Source: Isoetes taiwanensis
Taxonomy: Eukaryota; Streptophyta; Lycopodiopsida; Isoetales; Isoetaceae
NCBI GenBank assembly: GCA_021234155.1
Contig: JAJEKV010000084.1
Span: 436,001-500,000 of the forward strand
Length of the DNA stretch: 64,000 bases
Reading direction: 5' to 3'
Both the position numbers and the translations under genes were made by a program. Below are positions 1 through 9,855 of this stretch, one piece after another; the stretch's first letter is position 1, and the number at the start of each line of letters is the position of its first letter. The notes under the pieces were generated by a model, which was not told the origin of the DNA, made no database searches, and was given only the letters and a program-made list of their open reading frames with translations.

Positions 1-10
1 ATCTCTAATT

Positions 11-166
11 CTTAGTGCAAATCGTCTAAGTGCAATAAGTTATCTTGTTTTTCAAAGAACCATTGGATTCTTAGTGCAAATCGTTTAAGTGCAATAAGTT
101 ATCTTGTTTTTCAAAGAACCATTGAATTCTTAGTGCAAATCGTTAGAAAGAACCATTGGATAAGAT
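11..166. repeat. Tandem repeat, 59-bp period, about 2.6 copies
   Basis: Copies begin at 11, 70 and 129 with CTTAGTGCAAATCGT. The first two are nearly identical and the third is cut short near 145. No coding potential is visible. Confidence 0.9.
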
Positions 167-253
167 AAATTAGATACAATTAAAACCATTGGATGACGTG
201 GATAACTATTGGATCGTCTATAGCGAACCTTAGTACCAACTAGATATAGGCAT

Positions 254-740
254 GGTTTAATGGTGTTCCACTAATGATATCCAAAATGGGGGATAATGTT
301 AGGATATTAGTAGTCTTGCCATTTTATAATGCTTGGGGGTTGCAATGGTCCTATTCCCCATAAACAATTACATCTCAAATTCTTAATGGTCTAAATTATA
401 CCAAGATGTAGGAACGGTTTAATGGTGTTCCACTAACGATATCCAAAATGGGGGAATAATGTTAGGATATTGCATGGTCTTGCCATTTTAATGCTTGGGG
501 ATTTGTTGCAATGGTCCTTTCCTCCATAAAGAAATACATCTCACAATTCTTAATGGTTTGTTATGCAAAAATGTAGGCGTGGTTTAATGGTCTTTCTCTA
601 ACAATATCCAAAATGTTAGGATATTGTTAGGATTTTGCGTCGTCCTATGACATTAATGCTTAGGGATTTGTTGCAGCGGTCCTGCACCCTCTCAAGGAAT
701 ACAAATCAAATTCTTGATGGTTTTGTTATGCAAAAATAGG
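254..740. repeat. Tandem repeat, 162-165-bp period, 3 copies
   Basis: Copies begin at 254, 416 and 581 with GGTTTAATGGT. Each holds a segment ATATCCAAAATG followed by a GTTAGGATATT block and an AT-rich tail ending in ATGTAGG or similar. The third copy is the most diverged. The repeats look non-coding. Confidence 0.88.
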
Positions 741-838
741 CGTTAAGTAATTGAAGTAGTTGAAGTAACTTGTCTTGCATGGAATACTAGTATAAGGACA
801 TGTGATCGTGCACGTGCATCACATGTAGCAAATCAAGT

Positions 839-1298
839 ACTCTGTCCTACCACTATAAAGACCCGTGATATGGAAGGATAGGACATGTAGAGAATCAAGT
901 ATTCTTTCCTACTTCTATAAAGACATGTGACAATAGAAGTATTACACATGTCGTAATTCATGTATTCTTTCCTACAATGCCTTAGCAAATAAAGCACTCT
1001 GTCCTACTACTATAAAGACATGTGACATGGAAGCATACGACATGTAGAGAATCAAGTATTCTTGCCTACTTCTATAAAGACATGTGACAATAGAAGTATT
1101 ACACATGTCGTAATTCATGTATTCTTTCCTACAATGCTTTAGTAAATAAAGTACTCTGTCCTACTACTATAAAGACATGTGAATGGAAGCATAGGACATG
1201 TAGAGAATCAAATATTCTTTCCTACATCTATAAAGACATGTGACAATAGAATTATTAGACATGTAGAAATTCAAGTATTCTTTCCTACAGTGGATTGT
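839..1298. repeat. Tandem repeat, 157-bp period, 3 copies
   Basis: Copies begin at 839, 996 and 1153 with ACTCTGTCCTAC. Each contains two internal half-units built on CTATAAAGACATGTGA and TATTCTTTCCTAC, so the 157-bp unit itself arose from a shorter duplication. Together with the two arrays to the left, the first 1.3 kb is entirely tandem repeats of three families. Confidence 0.9.
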
Positions 1299-1352
1299 AT
1301 TATAAAATGACATGTCACAATAGAGGAAACTACAAAACAACAGTGGATGTTT

Positions 1353-1476
1353 TAGTCCACTGAAAAAAGAACACCATTATCGAACAAAACCATACCTCCA
1401 CAAGTCCACATGTAGGATTCTTTGAAAACAGGACATGTGGACCTACCAAAACTGATGTTTTCCACAGTGGACCAAA
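1353..1476. mobile_element. Short MITE-like sequence, copy 1
   Basis: The segment starts ACTGAAAAAAGAACACCA-like and ends with TTTTCCACAGTGGACCAAA. A similar arrangement recurs at 44664-44758. Internally, GTCCACATGT at 1404-1413 and ACATGTGGAC at 1433-1442 form a 10-bp perfect inverted repeat. Exact ends and target duplication are not resolved, so the element class is an inference from recurrence and fold-back structure. Confidence 0.45.
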
Positions 1477-1487
1477 AACCGGGGTGA

Positions 1488-2102
1488 GTGTGCTGGGTAG
1501 CTCTTGGATACAAGGTCTTAGCCCCAACTAAATCCTCCACTCAAGCTGCAAGGTGGCAAGTTCCCAACAAACATCTCTTGAGAATATTGAGGAATAATTG
1601 GAAATCTTATGCTCAGCCTAAAATGCAGGTGTTTATCTGGAGATGCATCCATAATGCCCTTCCCTCCAACAGTAATATGTTTAAAAGGTGTAAGGAGCTA
1701 CAAGAAAACCCCAAGTGTAAACTTTGTGGGGACAATTCGGAAACGATAAGGCATATGTTCGATTGTCCAAAGATCAGGGAATTCTGGAGATGGATTGATG
1801 AGTACCTAAGGTCAAAAGGTCACAATTTGGGCAACTGGGCCAACATCATGGATCTCCTTAAGGGATCAAATAGATTCCTAAATACTATCAGACAAACTGC
1901 CCTATGGATAATATGGAAACACAGGAATAGGGTTAATTACTCGAATCAAAGGGTGGATGTGCCCTGGATGAAAGTAGCCTTTCAAATTGAGATATCCAAG
2001 ATTGCCATGGCACACAAAAATTGCAAACAGGATAAATATGATCTTGCTTGGTCATCAATAGGGAATTTTGTTGGCTTGCACAATATTTTTTGTTTGTCTT
2101 GA
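1488..2102 (+). pseudogene. LINE reverse transcriptase C-terminus, RVT zinc-finger (zf-RVT) domain
   Basis: The reading frame gives about 204 residues matching the zinc-finger region that follows the reverse transcriptase in plant L1 elements. Visible hallmarks are the basic start KMQVFIWRCIHNALPS, the CKLCGD pair of cysteines, the ETIRHMFDCPKIREFW stretch supplying the His and Cys ligands, and a tryptophan-rich tail with LWIIWKHRNRVNY. The catalytic reverse transcriptase and endonuclease are absent, so it is a non-functional fragment. It has no start of its own; the frame simply opens where the LINE is truncated. The frame ends at 2102 and a second frame overlaps it from 2068. Confidence 0.8.
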
Positions 2103-2595
2103 CATGCTTATATCTAATGATCATTTTATGATTTTCGTAGCTGCTTTGATTGCCCTTACGACGAGGATGAACTGTAAGCCAAACCTCCCTGATCTGTCCA
2201 ATTTTGCAGCAGCCACAGAAATCTTCAATAACCAACAGCTCTGGGCTCTTTCCCCTACTATTGACCAAGATCTGGAAAAGCTCAAACCCTTCTTGCTAAA
2301 CGGTTATCAGGCTCATATTCTGGACAGATTCTTATTCTGTTATGAGAGACTGCTAACTGATGACCAGTTCTCCTTTTTTAGGGATATGTTTTACCACCAT
2401 AAAGCCCTGCAGGATGCTCATGGAGAGGCCATTATCCTATTCTCTGAAACAGCTCCTCTCTGGTTCTTTGCCTTCCCACCCGAATGGAATGACATTGGAT
2501 GGCAGATGGATCCAGTGGCCTCGGATTTGGTGATCATTGACGAGGAGGAATCCGACTCAGACTTAGATTTTCTGGTTCAAGATCTTCCACACTGA
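2068..2595 (+). pseudogene. LINE-associated downstream frame of unknown function
   Basis: An open frame of about 175 residues overlaps the end of the zinc-finger frame and stops 177 bases before the poly(A) tail. It contains an acidic C-terminus (IDEEESDSDLDF) and a hydrophobic start, and I recognise no domain in it. Because it sits inside the LINE it is most likely the C-terminal extension of the LINE protein in another frame, or a family-specific tail. An independent host gene is less likely, given the missing promoter and the poly(A) directly downstream. Confidence 0.45.
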
Positions 2596-2794
2596 TTTTG
2601 GTTGGGACTTGCCTGATACAGCTGGTTTGTACAGTTTGTTTGTATAGAGGACTTCGGTCCCAATTTTGTCTTTTATGTTTTGTGTGCTAAAGGCACCTTT
2701 TTGTGAACCCTCTTGGTTCCTGGAAATCTGATGTAACTCTTTCATGAGTAATATAAATCTTCCTTTTCTCCAAAAAAAAAAAAAAAAAAAAAAA

Positions 2795-3150
2795 TGATCT
2801 GTCCACCCAGTAGTGGACCAGTTTAAGGGCAGGAGAAGGATTGTGGCTGTGAATTGCTCTCCACACCATCTTCCCTGCTAATGCCTGAGCCTGCAGAAAC
2901 AGATCTTTGCAGCCTAGTTCCTTTTGACTTTGGTTTTGTCATATCAGTCCAAGCAGCCTTATGTGCACCCTGCCAAATAAATTTTCTTATGGCACTCTCT
3001 ATGTTGTTGTATGAAGCTTTATCTGCAACAATTGCAGAAGAAAAGTATACATGAGAGCTAGCTATTACAGAGTTGGCTATCTCCACCCTTCCAGCTAATG
3101 ACAAGGATGCTGGAAAAAGCATGAGTTTCTTCTTTATCCTATTGACCAAA
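2795..3150 (-). pseudogene. L1-type LINE reverse transcriptase, C-terminal piece
   Basis: Read on the minus strand this is the thumb region after the reverse transcriptase palm: LVNRIKKKL, LSLAGRVEIANSVI and AIRKFIWQG are typical of plant L1 elements. One frameshift near 2930 is needed to continue into GLGCKDLFLQAQALAGKMVW and on to the junction at 2795. It is the downstream half of the same LINE as 5359-6140. The two halves are separated by the 2,200-bp TIR element at 3155-5354, and removing that element with one GGTT copy rejoins the two halves in the same frame at a conserved KP-LVNR position. Confidence 0.8.
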
Positions 3151-3154
3151 GGTT
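3151..3154. other. Target-site duplication GGTT, left copy
   Basis: GGTT lies directly outside the left terminal repeat. The matching copy is at 5355-5358. Confidence 0.75.
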
Positions 3155-3393
3155 AACAAGGTTTAAAATGAAACGCACTTATTTAAGAAGTGCGTTTGAA
3201 AGATTCCCTTTGAAAATTTATAAAATTCTAAAATCCCTCTAAAAAGGGCCCTTTTATTACCATTAGTCCAAAGATTTATAAAATTGCTCGTGAAAACAGA
3301 CATTTTAAGAAGACTTAGTATTAAGAAAAAACACAAAACAAAAAAAATCCCATTTTAGAGGGGGAAAGAACTACAATGAAATTCAAAGATTTA

Positions 3394-3987
3394 CTATGGG
3401 GCAAATTCGCATGAAGAAATTAGATGCTTTTGTACCTTGTCCCTGAAAACTTTTATATTAGCTGTTTTAGAAGACAAGAAATTTGTTATTTCACAACCAT
3501 TTTTGCTAAACATCCTAATGGACCTTAAAACACATTGGGAGGCAGTTGAACAAACTTCTTGAATGACAAACCATTGTTTTGCATCACATAGTATTATAAA
3601 TGCCAATACATCCACGATATCTTGTAGCTAAGCTTGAAGTTTTAGTTGATGATGCAATATAAATTTATCTGAGGATACAAAAGTTGAAGTAATGAAGCCC
3701 CGCGGATACATGCCCTCCTTTTTATTCTCGAGATGTATTTTGAATGCACATGTCTTTCTACAACATGGTGATGCTCGAGAAGATAGTCAATCTCTTTAGT
3801 AATGTTGAGCATATTCATCACAATTCGTCATCCAGTAGCGATGGGCACCATGCACATTTCTCTGGCGATGAAGTATTAGATGCGCCTTACCCTTTCCTAT
3901 ATATTTGCAAATAAATAGGTAAACTTCTTGAGGGGTTTCTACTCCTCGCACCCCTCTGGATAAACCATGTAGTTTCCTTTTCGTCAA
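3394..3987 (-). pseudogene. Decayed coding remnant inside the TIR element, unidentified
   Basis: Two open stretches on the minus strand (3796-3987 and 3394-3615) have protein-like composition. The first contains GVETPQEVYLFICKYIGKG and the second DAKQWFVIQEVCSTASQCVL and IRMFSKNGCEI. The DNA between them is interrupted by stops. They may be remains of an element-encoded protein such as a transposase, but I recognise no DDE/D motif or zinc finger, and the total is short for an autonomous element. The evidence is position inside the element, shared strand and composition only. Confidence 0.35.
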
Positions 3988-4304
3988 ACACCTGTGTCAC
4001 CATAACATTTTGGAGTTCTTTGCCTTTAGTAGCAATTTTTGAGCTACACAAGTGAAGTTCGCATGTATATAGAGAAAAAAAAGTCGAAATAACAACATGA
4101 TTCGACTACTTTATGCTCTAACATTGCATTACAAGCTCAGAAAATTTAGAACCGTTTTAGAACTTTTTAGACTAAAAAACCAAGAAAAGTGTGTAAAATT
4201 ATCCCTTATGTGTGTTACTTTAGTAGTTTTCAGTTGCCAAACCCTTTGGCGAGCAAGAAAGACCCCAAAAGATTTTACACAATATATATTTTGCCTCTGG
4301 ACTG

Positions 4305-4483
4305 CATATATATATACATATATATATAAAAGTCTTATATATATATGCAATTCGGTATAAATTTATACCGTTTCTCCGTATAGATTTATACCGCAAGAGT
4401 TCTCTTTTCTTGTCGGATATATATATATATATGTAAGTATGTGTATATATATTATATATATATACACATATATGTATATAAAT
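4305..4483. repeat. AT-dinucleotide microsatellites
   Basis: Runs of TATATA with interspersed C or G occupy about 4305-4346 and 4418-4483, inside the TIR element and on both sides of the first palindromes. Confidence 0.85.
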
Positions 4484-4721
4484 TGGTTGTCTGAAGGTTG
4501 TCTGCGGTATAAATTTATACTGAGAGAGCTGTCGCGGTATAAATTTATACCGAGAGAGCTCTCGCGGTATAACGAGGGAGCTCTCACGGTATAAATTTAT
4601 ACCGTGAGAGCTCTCGCAGTGAATCGAGAGAGCTCTCGCGGTATAAATTTATACCGCGATCGAGTCCTCTCGCGGTATAAATTTATACCGCTCGAGTCCA
4701 CTTGCGGTATAAATTTATACC
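4353..4721. repeat. Array of palindromes: CGGTATAAATTTATACCG alternating with GAGAGCTCTC
   Basis: The 18-bp perfect palindrome CGGTATAAATTTATACCG or a near copy occurs at about 4353, 4378 (degenerate), 4504, 4535, 4587, 4638, 4672 and 4704, with a worn copy near 4766. Between them lie copies of a second palindrome, GAGAGCTCTC. At 4578-4613 both fuse into one perfect 36-bp palindrome, and 4637-4658 is a 22-bp perfect one. The array is internal to the TIR element. Such repeats could bind a transposase or form cruciforms; that is inference. Confidence 0.88.
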
Positions 4722-5354
4722 ATGCGAACTCTCTGGCATGTTATATCCACACAACACTATCTATTGTAGTATAAATTTATGCCATCTAGAAATTTATTTT
4801 GAAGACGTTATGTCCACACATTGTCATCGCGGTATACATCAGTCTATAGCAAGACGAATGAGCAAATAAGAGCAAGTATATAAGATGAAGAGCGAGCGTC
4901 TTCGACTCCAACTTACACTTCAAAGTGTAAGTTTGTTCAATGAGGCATACTTTCATGTGAAAATGTTTGCTTCGATGAGGCAATGTCAAAATGTGTTGCA
5001 TTTTTTACAGTTTTGTTCATAGTTTTGTATTGATTTTGAAAACTTTGAATAAAATACCTTTTTGGCACTTTAGTGTGCTTGCTGTTTTTTTCAATGTCTA
5101 TTTTGTTTAGTTTTTGAAAATATTACTATTTCTCAAACCAAACTAGGGGGCCAAAAAGGGATATCAAACAATTTTGAATGAAAGCTAAGTTCACACCCCC
5201 CCTCAAAAATGATGTCTAAAATTTTTAAATTGTCACACTTGTCACAAATATACCACGAAAAGGGACCTTTTTGGGGGGATTTTAGGGAATCTTTCAAAGA
5301 TTCCTTTTAAAGTGCGTTTATAGCAAATTAGTGCGTTTCATTTTAAACTTTGTT

Positions 5355-5358
5355 GGTT
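5355..5358. other. Target-site duplication GGTT, right copy
   Basis: GGTT lies directly outside the right terminal repeat. On the LINE (minus) strand it reads AACC and belongs to the AAA CC(T) codons of the interrupted KPLV motif. Confidence 0.75.
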
Positions 5359-6140
5359 TTCAAAGTCCATGTAAAGTGCTGTTTAGAGCCAGCGGCAAAC
5401 CCAGTAGTTTGGTGGCCATCTTTTTCCCCACTACCTTTATTCCCATCATTTCTGTTTGGTCATTTTCACTGATAATGGAACACTTGTCCTTGTTGAGCTG
5501 TACCCCTGACACTTCCCCAAAGGAATGTAAAGCCTCCAAGAAATTTTTAAGGCTATGATCATCTTCTTTTAGGAAAACAAAAGTGTCATCTGCATACTGC
5601 ATGATGACAAAAGGCTCAGCAGAATTAGGGAGACTAAGAGTATGAATTTTTCCAGTACTTTGCAATTGACAGGCCAACTTAGTAACCATTTCAGCAACAA
5701 TTAGAAATAGGTAAGGAGCCATTAATAATTAGTGCAGAAGAAGCAGTTGCATTCAATTTCCACACTAAATTGTAGATGTTGTCAGACATACCCAGGTGGC
5801 CCATGGCTCTCCTCAAAAATTCCCAATTGATTGTGTCATATGCTCTCTTGAAGTCCAATTTCAGAAGCATACACTTTTGGCCAGAAAGTTTATTCCAGTG
5901 AAGACCTTCACTGGCTCCAATAAAATTATCCAAAATGTTCCTTGTGGGCAGAAAAGCTGACTGGCAGGGATTTATTGTTTCCTGGAGAACTGGTTTGATT
6001 CTGTTGGCCAAAATTTTAGCCATAACCTTATATGTAGTGTTTGTCAATGTGATAGGCCTCCAATCTCCAATAGCAACAGGATTTCTATAGTTTAGAAGCA
6101 GCTAGAGGATGATAAAGTCATTACTGCCCAAGATGTTTTA
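5359..6140 (-). pseudogene. L1-type LINE reverse transcriptase, fingers and palm
   Basis: On the minus strand the sequence encodes the reverse transcriptase core of a plant L1 element. Visible blocks, in protein order, are DWRPITL and TYKVMAKILANRI (fingers), QSAFLPTRNILDN, LKLDFKRAYDTINWEFL with the first catalytic Asp, MAPYLFLIVAEM, and the QYADDT box with the catalytic Asp pair. Frames are broken around 5720 and again at the junction (a TGA where TGG is usual). It is the upstream half of the LINE whose downstream half is 2795-3150. Endonuclease and ORF1 are missing to the right of 6140. Confidence 0.87.
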
Positions 6141-6479
6141 GAGAAAGGTGAAATTGAAATTGTCCCGTCCACTTAATTTTGAGCTCGCGAAGTTCAAGCA
6201 TTTGATACGGGGAGAGATGGAGATGATTCTAGCCAGCCAATGCTAGTCCAAAGAAGGTTCTATGGCCTGATGATGCAATTAAAATGCTAGTGGAACAGTA
6301 TTGCGATATCAAAGTTAAGATGCTTCAAATGGGTAACTTCAGAGGCAAGGATTATATAGCTATAGCTTTGAGGCTGAACGAAGCTTTTAGCACCCATCGT
6401 ACTGGAAAGTAGATGAAGATCAAAGTGGAATGTCTTGCAAAAATATATAAAAAAGAGAAGGAATCTGCAACATTCACCT

Positions 6480-6661
6480 TTTAGATACCCAACAAAACTG
6501 GAACCATTTTCTTCTATTTTAGTTGCATTAATTTGACCTGTTTTTACCATATAATTCAGATTATTAGAATTTATGTGGCCTAATCTCTCATGCCAAAATT
6601 TTAAAGTTGGAATTGTAACTACATTTATAGCAATCAAGTCGTCATTTCTAAAACCAACCAA
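6480..6661 (-). pseudogene. Copia fragment: pre-integrase zinc-binding region
   Basis: A minus-strand stretch encodes LKFWHERLGHINSNNLNYM, the His-rich GAG pre-integrase motif found in front of the integrase of Ty1/copia elements. The Cys pair that should follow is lost after a frame break. About 180 bp survive and no LTR is recognisable next to it. It is unrelated in position to the complete copia element at 30479-35086. Confidence 0.65.
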
Positions 6662-6889
6662 TTTTTTTTCCTTGGAAGCAAGATATTATTATTGTTTTGA
6701 TAAATAAAAGAGTACAATGCCCTTATTGTAGGCTCCACAATAGGCCAGGTAGGAAATATTCAAATATGGTCACCAGATAGGAAGAATTAGCACTATATAT
6801 AGCCATTGTGCCGACAAGCCACAAAAAGATGAAACCCATGTACTCCGATAAGAGCACCCTCGACCTCTCAACCAATGATTCGATGTTAA

Positions 6890-7234
6890 ATGCAAGGAAC
6901 ACAAACGCCAACTTTGCAGGGTCACAGACCCTGCTCTACGCTCGCTTGCAACAAACAGTACCGCGCTTTCCTTAAGGCTAAGAAAGCCAGGTACATCGTG
7001 GAACATCAAAAGAAAATGTTCTACCTCCTGGACTGCCACTCCAGGACCTTCTGGCGAAGGGTGCTCAGAAAGCAAGCACAACCTACAGGAAACATCACTC
7101 CCGAACAGTGGAGTAAATGCTTGCAACAACTCTACGATCTCCAGGACACAGGCGCTAGGGGTGAAGTCCACGATCCCATATCAAATCCTGTTGCAGGAGA
7201 CATGCTTCTTACCTCTTCAGAAGGCAGCCCTTGA
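6890..7234 (+). pseudogene. LINE fragment: linker between endonuclease and reverse transcriptase
   Basis: The frame gives about 114 residues including KKARYIVEHQKKMFYLLDCH, SRTFWRRVLRK and ITPEQWSKCLQQLYDL. This pattern, a basic helix followed by an FW motif and a short helical stretch, resembles the region between endonuclease and reverse transcriptase of non-LTR elements. No catalytic motif remains. The sequence to 7483 and after 7836 appears continuous once the MITE at 7492-7827 is taken out. Identification rests on pattern resemblance only. Confidence 0.45.
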
Positions 7235-7483
7235 TTGCCACATCGTCTACTTTCAGAAAGTGATCAATATCAAATATTCTCCTCTCCCTCACCTAGTCTA
7301 CACAGTGGCAATGGGGCCTCTAGAAAGATAAGAGAGCTCAGTAGCTGACCAGATGGAATGTTGAGGAGCACAGGTGCAAGGTGCAAACAGACGCAGATCA
7401 CCATAACTTGAGGCAATACCTTGATGCCTGCTTCCTCAGCAAGCTCTGGGATGTCGGCACTCTTGAACACGTCAAGCATTATA

Positions 7484-7491
7484 TTACCGGC
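7484..7491. other. Target-site duplication TTACCGGC, left copy
   Basis: This exact 8-bp match to 7828-7835 directly outlines the MITE. Confidence 0.85.
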
Positions 7492-7827
7492 CAGTATTGT
7501 ATCCGTACGGGTACGGTAACTTGCAAGTACTTAGCGTACCGTACTAGAGGTACGGTACAAACGGAATAAAAAATGCATTGTTTTTGTGTCAAATTTTGGT
7601 AGTTTTCAACACAAGTACGGTAAGTATTTTATAGGTATTTTAAAGGTATTGTAAGTATTTTATAAGTATTTTATAGGTACGATACGTATTTTATAGATAC
7701 GGTAACAACACTTTTTAACGTACTTGTTTTTTTTTCGGTACGTTAAAAACTCAGAGGTACGTTACGAGGTATGATACGTAAAATACTTACAGTACCGTAC
7801 AGGTACGGTAAGTACGTAACAACACTG
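7492..7827. mobile_element. 336-bp MITE, hAT type by ends and target duplication
   Basis: The element begins CAGTATTGTATCCGTACGGG and its other end, read on the opposite strand, begins CAGTGTTGTTACGTACTTAC, giving imperfect inverted ends starting CAGT. The flanks carry an exact 8-bp duplication TTACCGGC at 7484-7491 and 7828-7835. CAGT-type ends with 8-bp duplications are the hAT signature. The interior is made almost wholly of GTACGGTA- and GTATTTTATAG-like motifs with no coding capacity. Confidence 0.88.
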
Positions 7828-7835
7828 TTACCGGC
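7828..7835. other. Target-site duplication TTACCGGC, right copy
   Basis: This exact 8-bp match to 7484-7491 lies directly after the right end of the MITE. Confidence 0.85.
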
Positions 7836-9855
7836 ACCACATCAAGCCCACATTGGAAGGGGCCCGCAACATTATCTGCACACCCATTTGTCTATGAAAA
7901 AGCATAGACCCATTGCCTCGATCCACATAGGGGCACACGGTCTTTGAATTGAGACAAGTCGTTGAACAGAGGAACCATGCCAAATCATAACAATTGTTTT
8001 TCTCCAAAAATGCAAAAGTCATTACAAACATGAGCAGTTATCAAGGAATGCCAGCTTTCTAGCAACAAAATTTTTTATTTTAGCTATATAGTCTTCATTA
8101 TTCCTCTAGGTATATTACACTAAAATGCATTTCAACAAATGCTAATACTGTGCAAATGAATTTATGCAAATAGTGTATCCAACATTTTTTCTATGTCAAC
8201 TCAGTTTCATACACACAAGGGTGGTCGGGAAAGAGAAATGTTTGTGGCAGCCTTGACCGTCGTGATAAATTTCTCATACACTTAACTATATATGCCTATC
8301 ACACACATTTTATAAGAATCATGTATTAGAAATCAAATAATGTTCTAGTATATTCAAGAATTTCAACTAAGTAAATGTGGACTTTTCTGAGGTCAGGAAA
8401 TAGCAAATGCCCTATTGTCTAGAATGCACTATCATTATTAGCTTCTGTTTCTTTTGTGGCAATACAGATTGTTGTTGTCGTGTCTAAGTTGGAACTTTAT
8501 AGCTTATAATCTTAGAATTCAAGCTCCAAGAAGCTCACATATACTCTTTCCTTGCTTATGCTCCAAGAAGCTCACATATAGCTATAGTCAAAATCCCTTG
8601 AGACGATCCCACAGAAAAAAAGGGGAGGTTGCAAGATGGTTGCAACAGCAGGCAGAGGTTCCCAAAGCTTAGAAGATTTATATCAAAGCTGGCATTCTGA
8701 AGTCAAAACAGGTTAGCAAGAATTAGAGCAAATAAGTACAGTGTTGTTGTAGAGTGGAATTGCATGCTGCAGTACCAGACACAAAGGGAATTCTGCCATT
8801 TTTCAAGCCATGCAAGAAAGATGTGGCCAGTCTTAGTAGTTGCTATGCTTTGTTATGCTTTCAATATGCACTGCTACAAAAAGGTATCTCTAAGCATTTC
8901 TTTAAGCATCAGAAAAGGAACCATGCTTTTTAAATGGTACGTTCAAGCAGTTTAATTTTCAAAGATCAATCCTTAATTTCTGGACCTGCATATTATTTTG
9001 TTATTTGCTGCAAGTAAGGTCGTGAAAAATAAGCTGATATAGCATTTTTGTTTCTTCACAAGAAGGCAGTCAGAGATGTTATATTTTTTGCAGGTTATAT
9101 AGACATTTGTAGAGAAATAGGTATTAAAGTTGGACAGAAGGGCTCTCTTTTAATTAGCACCACTTTGCTGGACATGCATGCATGTTGAGGCACAGGTTGT
9201 CTTTGATAGCATGCCAGTTCAAACTTGCACTTTGCTTTTTCTATGACAGAATACATATGTTTTAAATGCAATTGAGAGTTCATCTGGAATCCTAGATATC
9301 ATCACTGAAATCTAGTGAGAGTTCATCTGGAATCCTTGATCTGGTCATTACAGTAAAAAGTGGTGATATTCTTGGATCAACAAGGCCTAATGATAATACT
9401 AGATGTTTTGTTGTGCACAGACTACAACTGTAAGTCTTTTGATTATGTTACTGTCTTAATATTTTGAGTTGCTCAGGTTCATGTTTTGAGTCAAATATGG
9501 TCTTCAACTTAATGAACAGTGCCTGCGGACAAGTACAGAAAACAAAATGAAATCTTGAAAACCATTTACTGCCTTTGATGCCGGATTCTGTATTTCCAGC
9601 TTGTCTTGAGACTGAACTGACCAGATCCGAAATGATTTCGGCAAATCTGTGAATTGAAGCGGCAAAATTACGGGTAGAATATACAGGGTTTGGGTATTGA
9701 ACCGATTTTCTTTCAGTTTGCCCCTAATAAGGTAGATACTAATTTTGTAATCTTAAATGTAATATAATGGTAAACATATCGCATGTTTTTGCACTACCGA
9801 GCACGAAGTTTTGCAGTCATTGTAATTTGTATTCTAAGTTAGTAATAGTCAATTG
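7836..9855. other. No gene recognised; AT-rich sequence with small duplications
   Basis: No reading frame here shows a recognisable domain. Two short local duplications are visible: GCTCCAAGAAGCTCACATAT at about 8522 and 8559, and GAGAGTTCATCTGGAATCCT at about 9275 and 9317. Possible decayed exons cannot be excluded but I see no consistent splice-site and frame pattern. Confidence 0.5.

Larger units (their letters stand above)
1480..2794 (+). mobile_element. 5'-truncated L1-type LINE with poly(A) tail
   Basis: This is the 3' end of a non-LTR retrotransposon. It begins inside the region downstream of the reverse transcriptase, carries an RVT zinc-finger domain and a further reading frame, and then a short 3' untranslated region ending in 23 consecutive A residues at 2772-2794, with AATATAAA about 20 bases upstream. 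Strong 5' truncation is usual for LINE copies. I found no convincing target-site duplication: the sequence after the poly(A) does not match that before 1480. The tail abuts an oppositely oriented LINE remnant that begins at 2795. Confidence 0.8.
3155..5354. mobile_element. 2,200-bp DNA transposon with long terminal inverted repeats, inserted in a LINE
   Basis: The left end starts AACAAGGTTTAAAATGAAAC and the right end, read on the opposite strand, starts AACAAAGTTTAAAATGAAAC, with 24 of the first 25 positions equal. Similarity continues inward for about 100 bp, through GAAAGATTCCCT and AAAATCCC blocks. GGTT flanks both sides (3151-3154 and 5355-5358), and taking out the element plus one GGTT restores the reading register of the interrupted LINE, so the borders are well supported. 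A 4-bp duplication with ends starting AACAA does not fit the usual signatures of hAT (8 bp), Mutator (9-11 bp), CACTA (3 bp), PIF/Harbinger (3 bp) or Tc1/mariner (TA). The superfamily is unassigned. The interior has only a decayed minus-strand coding stretch and a palindrome array. Confidence 0.88.

Noticed and set aside
4129-4360. Small frames on both strands next to the TA microsatellite
   Set aside because: Composition is dominated by TATATA-derived residues (Tyr, Ile); no conserved motif.
3151-5358. Assignment of the TIR element to PIF/Harbinger (TTA) or piggyBac (TTAA) from the TTAA near its left end
   Set aside because: TTAA or TTA is present only at the left border. The right border has TTGG, and the interrupted LINE frame supports GGTT instead.
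7270-7479. Minus-strand frame with a thioredoxin-like phrase (ELAEEAGIKVLPQ)
   Set aside because: The active-site CxxC and the rest of the fold are missing, and the match is one short phrase opposite a LINE-like region.
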